Shown in pieces: positions 31,796 through 42,479 of a stretch of DNA of 64,000 nt. Source of the stretch: Elysia chlorotica. Lineage: Eukaryota > Mollusca > Gastropoda > Plakobranchidae. Both the position numbers and the translations under genes were made by a program. Where the stretch lies: contig RQTK01000341.1 in NCBI GenBank assembly GCA_003991915.1, forward strand, positions 343,260 through 407,259. Direction: 5' to 3'. The notes beneath the pieces were generated by a model, which worked only from the letters and a program-made list of their open reading frames with translations, was not told the origin of the DNA and did not search any database. Position 1 is the first letter of the stretch; each line of letters opens with the position of its first letter.

Positions 31796-32190
31796 CCAAT
31801 CTGCCCGCAGAGTTCCTGAAAAAAAAATTCAAAATCACGCGTAACAAGGATTTGTGACCTGTAGCTCTCACATCTTTAGTGGTGAAGTGCATTGAAAAAT
31901 CATGTTTACGCTAACTTCTAGCTGAGGTAAATGATCTTCTAATTCAGACCCATTTCAATTTTCCGGAAATGCTATTTTATTGTTCAAAGTCGGAGTTTAT
32001 AAAAATCATAACACAACAAAAAGTTATGCTTTAATAATAATAATATCAACAATAATAAACACTGGTAGCAAAGAGCACAGCACAGATCTTTCAAAATAAG
32101 AAGTTACGGCAACATTTCATTTTTTTAATGTTGCTACTTCAATTTTCGTAGGAACCATTGGCCTAGCCGAGTTTATAGGGCCTACAATGA

Positions 32191-32350
32191 ACAATTGTCG
32201 CGTTTGAGTCCCTAAGCTTTACAAATATAATTATGTTGGTAGAACAATTGTCGTGTTTGGATCGTTAAGCCTTACACATAATATGTAGATAGATCAATTG
32301 TCGTGTTTGAGTCGCTAAGCCTTACACGTGTCTGTAGATAGCAATTTGTG
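32191..32350 (+). repeat. short tandem repeat, 3 units of about 50-53 bp
   Basis: CAATTGTCG.GTTTG..TC..TAAGC.TTACA recurs at 32,191, 32,244 and 32,294, each followed by an AT-rich spacer containing TAGATAG or TTGGTAG. Confidence 0.85.
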
Positions 32351-33420
32351 TTTCCCCCTTTTCTTAGCGACTTATTTTACTTTGACACAGACGGAAAACT
32401 TAACTGGATGTTTTTTTAGCTGAAGTCCATGAACATTTATTTAATCTGCCTCACTGGGAAGTCCGAGAGACACGGCATTAAGGCTGATCCCACAGCCTAA
32501 TATGAATAGGCCTGCACTAATGAGTTTCTCATGGTTTGTAAAGTTGCACAAAGTTGGGTGGTTCAGATAGTGGGAGGGAGTTTTGCAGTTGCGATGGGAA
32601 TTCAGGAATGAAAGGACATAGAGGAATTATTGAGTGAGGAGTGTGGGGGAAGAGAGCGTAGGCGGCAAATGTGTTCTTCCATTTCTCTCAGGGTATCACA
32701 TTGATTGCTGACCAGAAACATCCTTGGCAAATAAGTTCATGTTTATCCCAAAACTTCTCCATACTGCTTTACCTACCCCTACCTCAAAAGACCCGCATTA
32801 TTTACCCCCATCAAAATGAATATAGATTAAACGCACAAAACAAAACCACCCCTTTCACTATGTCTATTGTTACAACCAATCTCTTCGACATTATTTTCAA
32901 ACAATAAACTAATAATTATTAATACCACGTTGAAGAAAACAACAACGATGTGAATTCTAACCACTGTGCACTTTTATCCAGTATAAGTTTCTACATTGGA
33001 CAACATTCAGGGCACAAACACAGCCCAGGGGGCAACGACCTTTCTAAGGTCACAGCCAAAGACCCACCTACCGTCTCCCCAAGTATAGCACAGTAAAATA
33101 AATAAATGGATAAAATGACGAATTGCAAATAAAACGAACAAGATCAAGTGGGTTTGTCACTTGGAATATCTGAAAAGAGACAACAATAGATTGCAAAATT
33201 GAGGTGAACTTTAACAATAAACCTTTTTGTCTGCCGAAGAGGCATTAATCTTGCGTAATTGCTATGGGAAACATTTTTTGTCCGAGGCTCATGGCCTCAG
33301 GGTTGTAGCAGGGGTGGGATAGATCCAAATCTAGGTCTAGGTCTTTTTGTTTTCAAGGACAGAGCGACAGATTTGCTTATGTCTACATTATTGAATGTCT
33401 GTTTTTGTAATTTGATTTGT
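32351..33420. other. unique sequence, no gene recognised
   Basis: The stretch 32,440-32,560 is notably non-repetitive and balanced in composition and could be conserved non-coding DNA, but only comparison would show this. Confidence 0.4.
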
Positions 33421-33424
33421 AGCA

Positions 33425-33570
33425 GTGAAATAAAGGAGATTATGGGAGGGGAAAAAAGAAGGGAGGGGGGAGTGGAGATTGTAGACGAAGAGAAAGAGAG
33501 GATTGAGAGAAAAAGAGGGATGAGAGAAATCGAGAGAGAGTGAGAGAGAGAAAGTAAAGATAATAGATAG

Positions 33571-33609
<39 letters not shown>

Positions 33610-33620
33610 GAGAGGTGTAA
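33425..33620. repeat. GA-rich block
   Basis: Pure GA at 33,573-33,606 in a purine-rich block. Confidence 0.95.
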
Positions 33621-33869
33621 AGACGTGGCCCGAAAAAAGCCCAATTACTTCAGCAGAGTCGAATGAAGAAAATTGTGGAGGAGGCTTGTTTTCTTTAAGA
33701 GTGTATGGTAGGTCTGGATGTGTACAGAGAGGTATAGAAGAGAGAGCACATTTACATTCACACTGATACACTTCATAATGAGACCCGGGTGATCAAAACA
33801 AATAGCGGTATTACAAATTGGTTCTTGATTCTTGAGTTAAGGTGTTAAAAAGAAGGGATGGGGGAAGGG

Positions 33870-33870
<1 letters not shown>

Positions 33871-33955
<85 letters not shown>

Positions 33956-33994
33956 CAGACAGAGAGAGAGAGAGAAAGAGACAGACAGACATAC

Positions 33995-34029
<35 letters not shown>

Positions 34030-34030
34030 G
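33871..34030. repeat. (GA)n then (GACA)n array
   Basis: GA from 33,872 to about 33,948, then GACA at about 33,980-34,028. Confidence 0.97.
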
Positions 34031-34780
34031 GCAGCGATGATAAGACTTGGTATTTTAACTTTTTGGTTCTAAATTTTCAACCAAAAAACAAACAAAAACA
34101 CCCACCTATTTGGATAAAGAGTAACAATTAACTGCTCATATCGGATAATTCTACAGGCAATCTTAACCAATGTACTCTTTATCACGCGAATATATTTTTT
34201 TCAATTAAGTGTGTTTGAACGTCTAGTCTGTTTTGTTTAACGTATGTACCTTTTCCATCAATAATTGATTGCAGTTCCAGGAACACTAAATTTTAGTTAA
34301 AAAAGAAACTCCGGGCTCTTGGTCAAAACTCAAAATGTCCCTCTAAAAATCCGAATTAAAGAAAGACAAGAAAAAGAGAAGAAAAAAACTGGAACGAATC
34401 GAAATGTAGCCAGCTTATGCAGAAGGGGATATTGACACAGAAAGGGAGAAGAGCAAAGATTGGATGAAGAGAGCTGGGGACTAAAGAGCATTGCAAGCAC
34501 AAGTACAACTAGTAGCAAGTCGAGCTAGATCCTGCCAACTGTACACTATTATGCGCCTTACTTTTCCTTCAAACTGTGCCTATATTGTGTGTACTTTGGT
34601 TGCTAAGTTGAGTTGGCAGTTCTAAAAAAAAAAACCTGAAGAAGGCGGGAAACATGAGCATAAAACACAACATGGGTCGGAGATTATAAAAATTATCTCT
34701 GATTCTGAGTTTCTGGCGCGTTCTCTCGCGTGCTGACATTGTTGGGTCGCTAGAGTGCTTGACCTCCTCTGTTGTTCTAG
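34031..34780. other. AT-rich sequence, no gene recognised
   Basis: No repeat match or supported exon. Confidence 0.5.
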
Positions 34781-34789
34781 GGATAGCAG

Positions 34790-35065
34790 GAAGGTAATGA
34801 GGGAGAGATTGGGAAAAGTGAGATGACAAAAAGTGTTTGCATTGAAAAGGAAGAGAGGGAAAGAGAGAGGGGGGGGGGGGCATAGAGAGATGAAGAGGTA
34901 GAAAGAAACAGATAGGGGAAGGAAAAGAAAGAGAGTGTGTGAGAAAGGGAGAGAGGGACAAAGAGAGTGAGTGAAAAAGGGAGAGAGATGGGTTGGGGAG
35001 AGAGTGGGGAAGAGAAAAAAGGGAGAAAGAAAAGAGACAAAGAGACAAAGATTGGCAGAGAGGGA

Positions 35066-35130
<65 letters not shown>
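34790..35130. repeat. purine-rich block with long (GA)n
   Basis: Irregular GAGAGGG units, a G-run at 34,869-34,880 and pure GA at about 35,070-35,128. A 214-codon minus frame through it is an artefact. Confidence 0.95.
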
Positions 35131-35131
<1 letters not shown>

Positions 35132-35279
35132 ATTTAAAGAAACGACTTACAGATTGCTCGCCGAAGGAAACGAACAATGATTGAAACGCTGGTGAAAGGA
35201 AAAGGGATTGCATAGACCTGAAGGAATATGGAAGGAGATGAGAGGAAAGTGATTAATACCGAAAGACAGAAATGGAATG

Positions 35280-35584
35280 AAAAAGAAAAAAGAAAGAGAC
35301 ACTCACATCAGCAGATAGGCAATTGAGGAGGAGGAAGATTATTGAAATATAGATAGTAATAAAATGAAATAGATCAGAGGGCTGTGGGAAAGGAAGAGAT
35401 AATTGATGGAAAGAAGAGAATTGGTAAAATGTAATGATAATATTTAGAGCGAGACCGATAATTTACAAAATGTAAAGAAAGGGGGAAAAGGGTAGAAGAA
35501 GTTAGTAAAAGTGACAAGAGAAATAAAGGTGAGTGGATGGACGAATAGTATGAGAGAGGGAAGGATAATGGGCCTAGGGAAGAG

Positions 35585-35627
<43 letters not shown>

Positions 35628-35780
35628 GACAGATACAGAGAGATACATACAGACATACTGAGACAGGCAGAGACAGACAGGAGAGAAAGAGAGACAGTGA
35701 GAGAGATAGATAGAAGGGGCAAAAAGTAAAGGCACAAGGCACAAAAAGGTCAATGGACAGATAAAGATAGAGATAGAAAT
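35280..35780. repeat. purine-rich block with (GA)n and GACA
   Basis: Pure GA at 35,588-35,619, then GACAGAGACAGATACAG-type units. Confidence 0.9.
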
Positions 35781-36011
35781 AGAATGGTAACGTATTAGAA
35801 CACAACCTTAACGCACTGCATTTTTTAATATATTTTTTGTACTGCACAAAGATTTCAATATATTGCTATCTCCCTATGTTATTATTATATCCAACTTTTT
35901 TTTTTTATAACATAGGGTCGTGTGTTGTTACGGTTGGTTCCACAGCCCCAATGGAAGCGTCATGGGCCAGAGGGATTGTATGAGCCCATTCACTGCAGGC
36001 AGTGTACTAAT

Positions 36012-36320
36012 TAGACTAGATCCTATGGTCTAGATCTTAAGGGGCCGTAAGTACAAGGCAAAAGTAGACTTAGACGCCCGACTTATTATGTATAAGTTTC
36101 TAAATTTCGATGATTATACCCGGATGTCTAAATCTAAACCATATTTGTGCTTATAACTCTAGTTCATTCTAATTAGACTAATTTCCTAAGATCTAGAACT
36201 TTGAAGGTCATAAGTGCAACAGAATCTATATTTATACGCTCAGCTTACGTTAAATTCAGATGCTAGTTTCAAGCGTCTACAAGTACACCATTTTTGTAAT
36301 TACAACCCCAAGCCTTGATC
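36012..36320. mobile_element. TIR-A foldback elements, tandem dimer (copies 3 and 4)
   Basis: Unit 1 (36,012-36,170) has left arm TAAGTACAAGGCAAAAGTAG then ACTTAGACGCCCGAC and right arm CCGGATGTCTAAATCTAAAC then CATATTTGTGCTTATA. Unit 2 (36,173-36,320) has the same order, more diverged (TAAGTGCAACAG.. and ..GTACACCATTTTTGTAATTAC). Both are preceded by ATTAGACTA..CCTA..TCTAGA, so a unit larger than the hairpin was duplicated. Confidence 0.65.
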
Positions 36321-37225
36321 TTCCAGGGGTTCTGCTAATGAATGGTTGCTTATTGCTCCAGTGGGTTTTCTAAGGTGAATAATCTTGACGTATAGATATA
36401 GATCTTAAGTACACTGTATTGTCTGCTGTATTAAAAAATATTCAGCCACCACTGGGGCTAAGAGATTTAAAAAATGTGTTATAGACTAGGGTAAGTATTG
36501 CAGGAGCGTGAAATGATGTGTCGGCACAACTGAACTTAAAATGTAATAAAGATCTCTGTACTAGGTGTAGAATGGACAGATGGATATAAATGACAGATAT
36601 AGTTGATATAAAAGAGAGATGGTTTGATAATAGACAAGTAGAAAGATAGAAGATAGCTAATACATAGATAATATGGCTTAATTAGAAATGGGTGGCCGTT
36701 AGAGCGATACTAAAATACATAACGCATTACATCAAAATTATTGTAATAGGAGATATAGATTCACACGAGAACTAAAGGCTCCAACAATCATAGTTATACA
36801 TATGTATCTAGATTGATATTTCATATTTCCATATAGTTAGGAAAATGATAGTTATCAGTACTGTAGGTCGGTGAATTGAAAAGATCGATTACTCAAATGA
36901 GTCAGAGTGAAAGGAATGTTTTTTGATCATTGTCTGAATGACTGTGAAGGTAATCACCTTGGTTTTTTTTATCAAATGTTTTTACAGTGACTATGCATTT
37001 ACAAGTTTATTTCAATTTAATTCTTACTTTCTCATGGTTTTTATGGACTGATACAAACCACAACATAATTATGTAAAAGTTAAATTCAATATTTTAGATC
37101 TGTGGGAATGTCTGTGAACGTACTCAAAGGTATTTTGTATTATGTTTTACAATCCACGTGAGCAAGTTTCACTAGATGTTATTTCTCTCTAACTCTCTAA
37201 TTCTGAACTCCCACATCCAAAATTT
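36321..37225. other. AT-rich sequence, no gene recognised
   Basis: Highly AT-rich with no visible repeat. No exon supported. Confidence 0.5.
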
Positions 37226-37228
37226 AAA

Positions 37229-37450
37229 TGCCTAAGTGGCTGAGTAGATAATACGAACTGCTTCAAACCTGAGATGTCCCGAGTTCCAATCACTATCAGA
37301 TGACCCGGTTCCCTGCTAGTTGGGTCGGTGTTAGAATAATGTAAATAGCTTAGACATAGGTACTGTTTTCCCCATTCCGTCTGCGCTGACCGCACGAAGC
37401 CCACATGAAAAATTATCAGATGTTAGACTTGGAACTCGTCTCGTAAAATG
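37229..37450 (+). mobile_element. SINE copy, diverged head
   Basis: TGCCTAAGTGGCTGAGTAGA (A-box region), then GTCCCGAGTTCCAATCAC (B-box region), CTGCTAGTTGGGTCGGTGTT, AGAATAATGTAAATAGCTTA, CCCCATTCCGTCTGC, AAAATTATCAGATG and ACTTGGAACTCGTC. Confidence 0.8.
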
Positions 37451-37525
37451 TCTTATTTCTCACAAATATTCGTTAAAAAATAAAAACAAAACAAATAAAC
37501 GGTGAAACCCAAAGTGTTTGGAGTT

Positions 37526-37527
<2 letters not shown>

Positions 37528-37620
<93 letters not shown>

Positions 37621-37665
37621 TCTCTCTCTGCCTTTATCTCTCTTTCATTCTTTCTCTCTCTGAGA
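37528..37665. repeat. (CT)n microsatellite, over 40 units
   Basis: Pure CT from about 37,530 to 37,615 with CTCC/TTTC flanks. Confidence 0.97.
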
Positions 37666-37904
37666 CTACAAAGTGCGAAGTAATCTGTGTCGGTAACAAA
37701 GAGTGGAAGGAAAAAGATAATGAATTCAACCTTACGTTGAGGTTGATTCCCCTTTTGTTAAGAATGACAGACTGACACGTGATGATAAGGAAAAAGAACA
37801 CCCTTTTTGCATAGTTGGCTTAAGTTCAAGGAATCTCGTTATCACTTTGCAATATCGTGCTGCTCTTATAAGAATGATAGACATACAAAATGATAACATG
37901 ATAG

Positions 37905-37914
37905 GGAGGGTAAG

Positions 37915-37960
<46 letters not shown>

Positions 37961-37995
37961 GAGAAATAAGAGAGATTGAAAGAGACGGAAAGAGG
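37905..37995. repeat. (GA)n microsatellite
   Basis: About 19 GA units; opposite in strand sense to the CT tract 260 bp upstream. Confidence 0.95.
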
Positions 37996-37999
37996 CACT

Positions 38000-39070
38000 T
38001 CATATAAAAAAAAGGTATAGACACTATTAACATATTAAAGACACAAGGACATAGAGTAGGGTTTTTATTTAAAAATATCAGTAACAGGGAAAGGGTTTTT
38101 ATGATTATAGACCCTAGTGGCCCAATGGTTTAAAGATTATATCAGAGACTCTAGATTTACTGGGAAGTTTCACACAAATAGTTCACAGTGCTATAGAAAC
38201 ACGGAACTGACGCGATGCGTGCTCACTCTATTTCTTTACTGAAAATAAGGCGGTTGACCAACCTTCAGAGTTGTACTAAGCTTTAAAGAAGGAAGATACC
38301 GCCTCAATAATGACAAACCACATACGCAAAATGCCTCCCGTGAAACCTCTCACTATTTCACACTCTCTGATATTCGTATGAGTAATGTTAAACAATCAGA
38401 GGCCTGTCAAAAATCTCCCTTTTTCTACGAGTATATTTTCATATTTGAGCTTCATGGTTGTTATCTTTTTCCATGACCTGATTATTCGCAACTGACAGCG
38501 CCCCTCACCACTCCTGGCTCTAATAGTAATACTTCATGAGGTTGCAAAGACCGAAAGCTGGGACAATTTATCACAACTAGGTTACATCAATCTTTGCCAA
38601 ATCACATTCACCCTTGATATGATGAAATGAAAATTGTGGTAAACTGTGTTAGTGGTTCTACTAGGACAAGGACAATCAAGGGAGAGGGGGCGGGGAGAGA
38701 AAGATAAGGAGAGATTGCAGAAGAGATTGGTATGAAGACACAGACAAAGAATTTTAGTCGTTCTCTCGCTCTCTCAACAAAGTTTCTTCGCTTTATGTAA
38801 AACAATAATACACCTGTATTGCTTGACTTTAATCTTAGGATATTTGTGCGAATGTCGACGTCTCACATGAAAAAAACAACCGCGACGTTGAACTTAAGTC
38901 TCCTAGGATTTAGATCGTGGTTTGTTTGTCGTTGTTTCTTTTTCACTCTCTCGATACATATTAGACTTGGAAACTATCACCGCCACTGGTATGATCTCTA
39001 TGGTCATCACAAAATTCACCTTGATTGCTTTTTTTCCATTGCTAGTCTAGACATATACATTTCGTCACCT
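38000..39070. other. intergenic or intronic sequence, no gene recognised
   Basis: Fragments only: a weak tRNA-like segment at 38,113-38,170 and a TIR-B end fragment at 38,878-38,897 (ACCGCGACGTTGAACTTAAG). Confidence 0.45.
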
Positions 39071-39074
39071 CTGG

Positions 39075-39165
39075 TGTATAGTGTGCTATCTCATTTGTAA
39101 ATTACACTAAATCCTTAAGATTTAGATTTAAAGGACAGTCTATGACTGAGGTTAGGAATAGGTGT
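39075..39165 (+). mobile_element. interspersed repeat R2, copy 2 (diverged)
   Basis: CTATCTCATTTGTAAATTAC, ACTAAATCCTTAAGATTTAG and TCTATGACTGAGGTTAG align with the 31.7- and 59.2-kb copies. Confidence 0.55.
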
Positions 39166-39470
39166 TAGTTTCCACTTTGCCCCAGTCACCCGGATCAGTC
39201 GACTATGACTGTCTCTCATAATATTTTATGCTACAAAACATTTAGAGTTACCATTATGACCATGATTACCTCTTTTGCCACAACCCATCAATTTAAAATC
39301 TACACCTTGGGTGTTCTATTGATACGACAATAATTATCATGATCTAGATCTAGGTATTAGTTATCACAATGACCCACTTACTAAATATTTAATTTCACCA
39401 GCGATGACTGTCTCTTGAAATATTTCATCACCACACCACTAAATTTATAATCAGAGCTTAACACCGAATC
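39145..39470 (+). repeat. diverged direct repeat, period about 200 bp
   Basis: TAGGTGTTAGTTTCCAC..GACTATGACTGTCTCTCATAATATTTTAT (39,159-39,226) resembles TAGGTATTAGTTATCAC..GCGATGACTGTCTCTTGAAATATTTCAT (39,351-39,426). Confidence 0.55.
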
Positions 39471-39489
39471 ATAGTGATGTAGATACTAG

Positions 39490-39890
39490 GTTGGAATGCA
39501 CAAAAAAGACGTAACTTACGTCTCGTCGTAACAGTATAAGAATAAGAAGGCTTACGACGAGACCTATGCTACGCCATGTTTGTGCATTCTACCCCAAGAG
39601 TGGTAAGGCCAACATGAATTACTTACGATTCGTCGTAAAAATATGGGACTAAGAAGTCATACGACGATACGAAAGCTATGTCAAGCATTTTACCATAAAT
39701 GTGGTAAGTCTAACGTGAAAGTAGCTTACAGCTCGTCGTAAAAAATCCTACGATTAGGCGTAAGCTAGTTCATGTCTGTGCATTCTATTTCTACCCTAAA
39801 TGTGGTAAGTCTAACATGAATGTAGCTAGCTAGCTTACAGCTCGTCGTAAACTCTAGACGAGTCGTAGGCTTGACTCAAAGTTTTACCTA
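39490..39890. mobile_element. tandem array of TIR-B hairpin units (about 4 units, period about 101 bp)
   Basis: Unit 1 (39,492-39,589) is a foldback: AATGCACAAA..CTTACGTCTCGTCGTAA opposite TTACGACGAGACCTATGCTA..TTTGTGCATT. Units 2-4 each start GTGGTAAG (39,600; 39,701; 39,802), then (A)ACATGAA.., a CTTAC..CTCGTCGTAA arm and a partly complementary arm. The repeated motif TCGTCGTAA and its complement dominate. There is no coding frame. Related single copies lie at 42,431, 50,758 and 57,879. Confidence 0.8.
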
Positions 39891-39899
39891 CGACCCTAG

Positions 39900-40185
39900 A
39901 CCTAAATACCTTTAGCAGTGGCGACATCGAGCGAAACTGTCGCTTTAAAATTATCGTGCAAAGGTAGCACACAGAATACATCAATGTAGACCTAGACACA
40001 AGTGATTGACTGATTGCCAGATGCAGTAGACCCCGGCTAATCGATTTAACGTTGAGAGCGTCGACCTAGACCTGGTTGAGAGAAGCCGACACAATGTTAT
40101 TCACCAGAGTTATTGGTGAGCGCGTCTCGGATTTCGCGGAATATGGGTGGGATGATTATATCTATTATAGGGGTCTGACCTAGGT
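39900..40185. other. intergenic sequence, no gene recognised
   Basis: Short unique stretch between the hairpin array and the SINE pair. Confidence 0.5.
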
Positions 40186-40190
40186 ATGGA

Positions 40191-40421
40191 GGTGATCTGA
40201 CGCAGCTGGTAGAGTGGTGGTATTCCAGTCGGGAGGTAACTGGTTCGAAACACAATCTTCGAAAAGAATGCATTTATCCAATTTTATCTCCTTCTGGTTA
40301 TGTCGGTGTCAGTAAATTGTGACCGGTTGAGACAAACACTGTCCTACGCTAGTTTTGTGACTCGTCAACAATAAAGCGTGTATAGTGCTGTTGTTGGAAG
40401 TTGATCAACCAACTCAACTTG
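40191..40421 (+). mobile_element. SINE copy with type-2 head (first of a tail-to-tail pair)
   Basis: Head TGACGCAGCTGGTAGAGTGG, CAGTCGGGAGGTAACTGG and B box CTGGTTCGAAAC. Body: TATGTCGGTGTCAGTAAATT, GTGACCGGTTGAGACA, CAACAATAAAGCGTGTATAG and a tail CCAACTCAACTT. The middle (GTATCC..GTCAGAC) is largely deleted. Confidence 0.85.
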
Positions 40422-40439
40422 AGCTTCAAAATACGCATA

Positions 40440-40708
40440 CAGCTTGGTTTGTTGGTTGTTTAGTTGTATTTTACACCCTCTATAACGTTACTCATCTAGG
40501 CTATATCGTTAACGTACCCTGAGATTAACGTTGATAATGTATAAATTAGATGAAATTTCACTTGATGTCACACAGAGACAGTGTGGGATACCATTCTTAT
40601 GTGTCAGCCATTTTGAGCTGATCCAATCGTTAGGGGACAAAGTCGAACGATAGTGGGTTTGAACCAGAGATCTTCCACTTTGGAGACCAACGTACTGTCC
40701 AATCATAC
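40440..40708 (-). mobile_element. SINE copy with type-2 head (second of a tail-to-tail pair)
   Basis: The minus strand reads a head ending in a near-perfect B box TCTGGTTCAAACCCACTATC, then the body GACACATAAGAATGGTATCC, CACTGTCTCTGTGTGACATC, degenerate ATATAGCCTAGATGAG and a CAACCAACAAACC tail at the low-coordinate end. It is about 20 bp from the previous SINE's tail, in inverted orientation. Confidence 0.75.
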
Positions 40709-40756
40709 AGAGATATACATGTAACTTGTTTTCAGTCGTTCGCTCATAATACATGT

Positions 40757-40854
40757 CCTGATATACCAATAAAAACGAGCAAGACAAGACAGTCTCACCG
40801 AGTGTCCTGATGCACCAATCAGAAAAGAACAAAACAAGACAGTCTCACCGAGCG
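40757..40854 (+). repeat. 49-bp tandem duplication, 2 copies
   Basis: CCTGAT..ACCAAT begins each unit (40,757; 40,806) and ACAAGACAGTCTCACCGAG ends each. Confidence 0.9.
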
Positions 40855-40859
40855 ACAAA

Positions 40860-41440
40860 AACCAGGATGTCTGATTTGAAGCTCTGTTCTCTACCATTGG
40901 TCCCACTTGTTTTATGACATAGCGTACTTACTTTCTCCCTTTCTATCACTATACTAAATAATACCTTCATAATCAATGCCTGAATCAAACAAATAACAGT
41001 GTAAAATGAAGTCCACATGACAATTTAGAAATGTCAGAATTAGTATCCCATGCGCACTTAATTTTCCTTTTCCTGCATGTTGTTAAAACTAGTTGGACAT
41101 AAGACATCAAAAAATTATGTCGCTAACAAAAGCTCTCATACTCACTTTATAGATTTTATCTATTTTATGGTGCGTACTTACTCATTACTGATATGGTGTG
41201 AATGCAGTTAGACCTTTATAATAACCATTTTTTATCAGCACATTCTACACACCAGCTGTGCAATATTGTTATTGTTGTTGGTTTTAATAAACTGTTATCA
41301 CTTTTATTATAGTTTATTGTTCCATCATGGTTCAACACAAGTGCACACACTTTGCTGGTGTGTATGGATTCCATTTTTTCAGTAACCTCATTATTTTCCT
41401 GTCCTTACTGTTTTCGTTTCGCTATTCATCTTTCATCGTT
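40860..41440. other. AT-rich sequence, no gene recognised
   Basis: No repeat match or supported exon. Confidence 0.5.
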
Positions 41441-41454
41441 TCACCGTATTTATT

Positions 41455-41684
41455 TCTGTATCTATCTATCTATCTGTTTATCTATCTGTCCAACGGCCCA
41501 TTTATATTAATATTTATCTATTTATCTATCTTTCTATGTATGTATGTATGTATGTATGTATGTATGTATGTATGTATGTATGTATGTATGTATGTATGTA
41601 TGTATGTATGTATGTATGTATGTATGTATGTATGTATGTATGTATGTATGTATGTATGTATGTATGTATGTATGTATGTATGTA
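41455..41684. repeat. (TCTA)n then (ATGT)n array running into a gap
   Basis: TCTA-like units to 41,532, then pure GTAT/ATGT units (about 37) to the N run. True length is unknown. Confidence 0.97.
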
Positions 41685-41859
41685 NNNNNNNNNNNNNNNN
41701 NNNNNNNNNNNNNNNNNNNNNNNNNNNNNNNNNNNNNNNNNNNNNNNNNNNNNNNNNNNNNNNNNNNNNNNNNNNNNNNNNNNNNNNNNNNNNNNNNNNN
41801 NNNNNNNNNNNNNNNNNNNNNNNNNNNNNNNNNNNNNNNNNNNNNNNNNNNNNNNNNNN
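41685..41859. other. assembly gap (175 N)
   Basis: Bounded by (ATGT)n on the left and poly-T/(CT)n on the right, so a repeat collapse is the likely cause. Confidence 1.
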
Positions 41860-41871
41860 TTTTTTTTTATA

Positions 41872-41929
<58 letters not shown>
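41860..41929. repeat. poly-T and (CT)n microsatellite
   Basis: TTTTTTTTT directly after the gap, then about 26 CT units. Confidence 0.97.
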
Positions 41930-41933
<4 letters not shown>

Positions 41934-41939
41934 CCATTG

Positions 41940-42425
41940 ACTATATTTACACCCTCGGTACCAGTTCTTTCTAACCATCTTGACAGATCCTTCCAGACAC
42001 TGATACAAATGACTGAGGAAGGATGAGCACCGAAAGCAAAAGATAAATCTACAGAAAAAAGTAAAAAGTGTGAGAGATAGATTACTGACACCTGTAACAT
42101 CACAAAAAAAACGCCAGTCTACCAGACAACTTGAAACCGGTGCCGACCTGTTGTTCTTGGCAGAGCGTCTATGTTGGTGCAAACTAATAGAACAAGAACA
42201 TCGTCTGGATCATCTTTCCGACTACGGCGTGAGCCCTCAAGCGATTCTGAACGTCACCGCTCATACAAAGTAATGCTACCAAACTAAAGGCCAGAATCAG
42301 TATAGGGAATTTGATTTGACGAAAGTTTATTCCATTTGTAAAGACAATGTTGAGTCACTTTCAATAACAGAAAACTCATATGGTCGGACGCACAACGTTG
42401 TGGTCAGCTTTTGAACGGATGAAAT
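41940..42425. other. unique sequence, no gene recognised
   Basis: A 67-codon plus frame (42,070-42,273) has ordinary amino-acid composition but no ATG start and no recognised motif. An exon is possible but unsupported. Confidence 0.35.
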
Positions 42426-42430
42426 GTAAA

Positions 42431-42475
42431 AATAAGGTTTACGATGAGTTGCAAGCTACCGCGACGTTGGACTTG
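42431..42475 (+). mobile_element. TIR-B fragment (one arm)
   Basis: AATAAGGTTTACGATGAGTT then GCAAGCTACCGCGACGTTGG matches the right arm of the 57.9-kb hairpin. Confidence 0.6.
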
Positions 42476-42479
42476 CAAC

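Noticed and set aside
34569..35213. 214-codon minus-strand frame
   Set aside because: L/S/P-rich translation of a polypurine block with no motif; open because the tract lacks stop codons.
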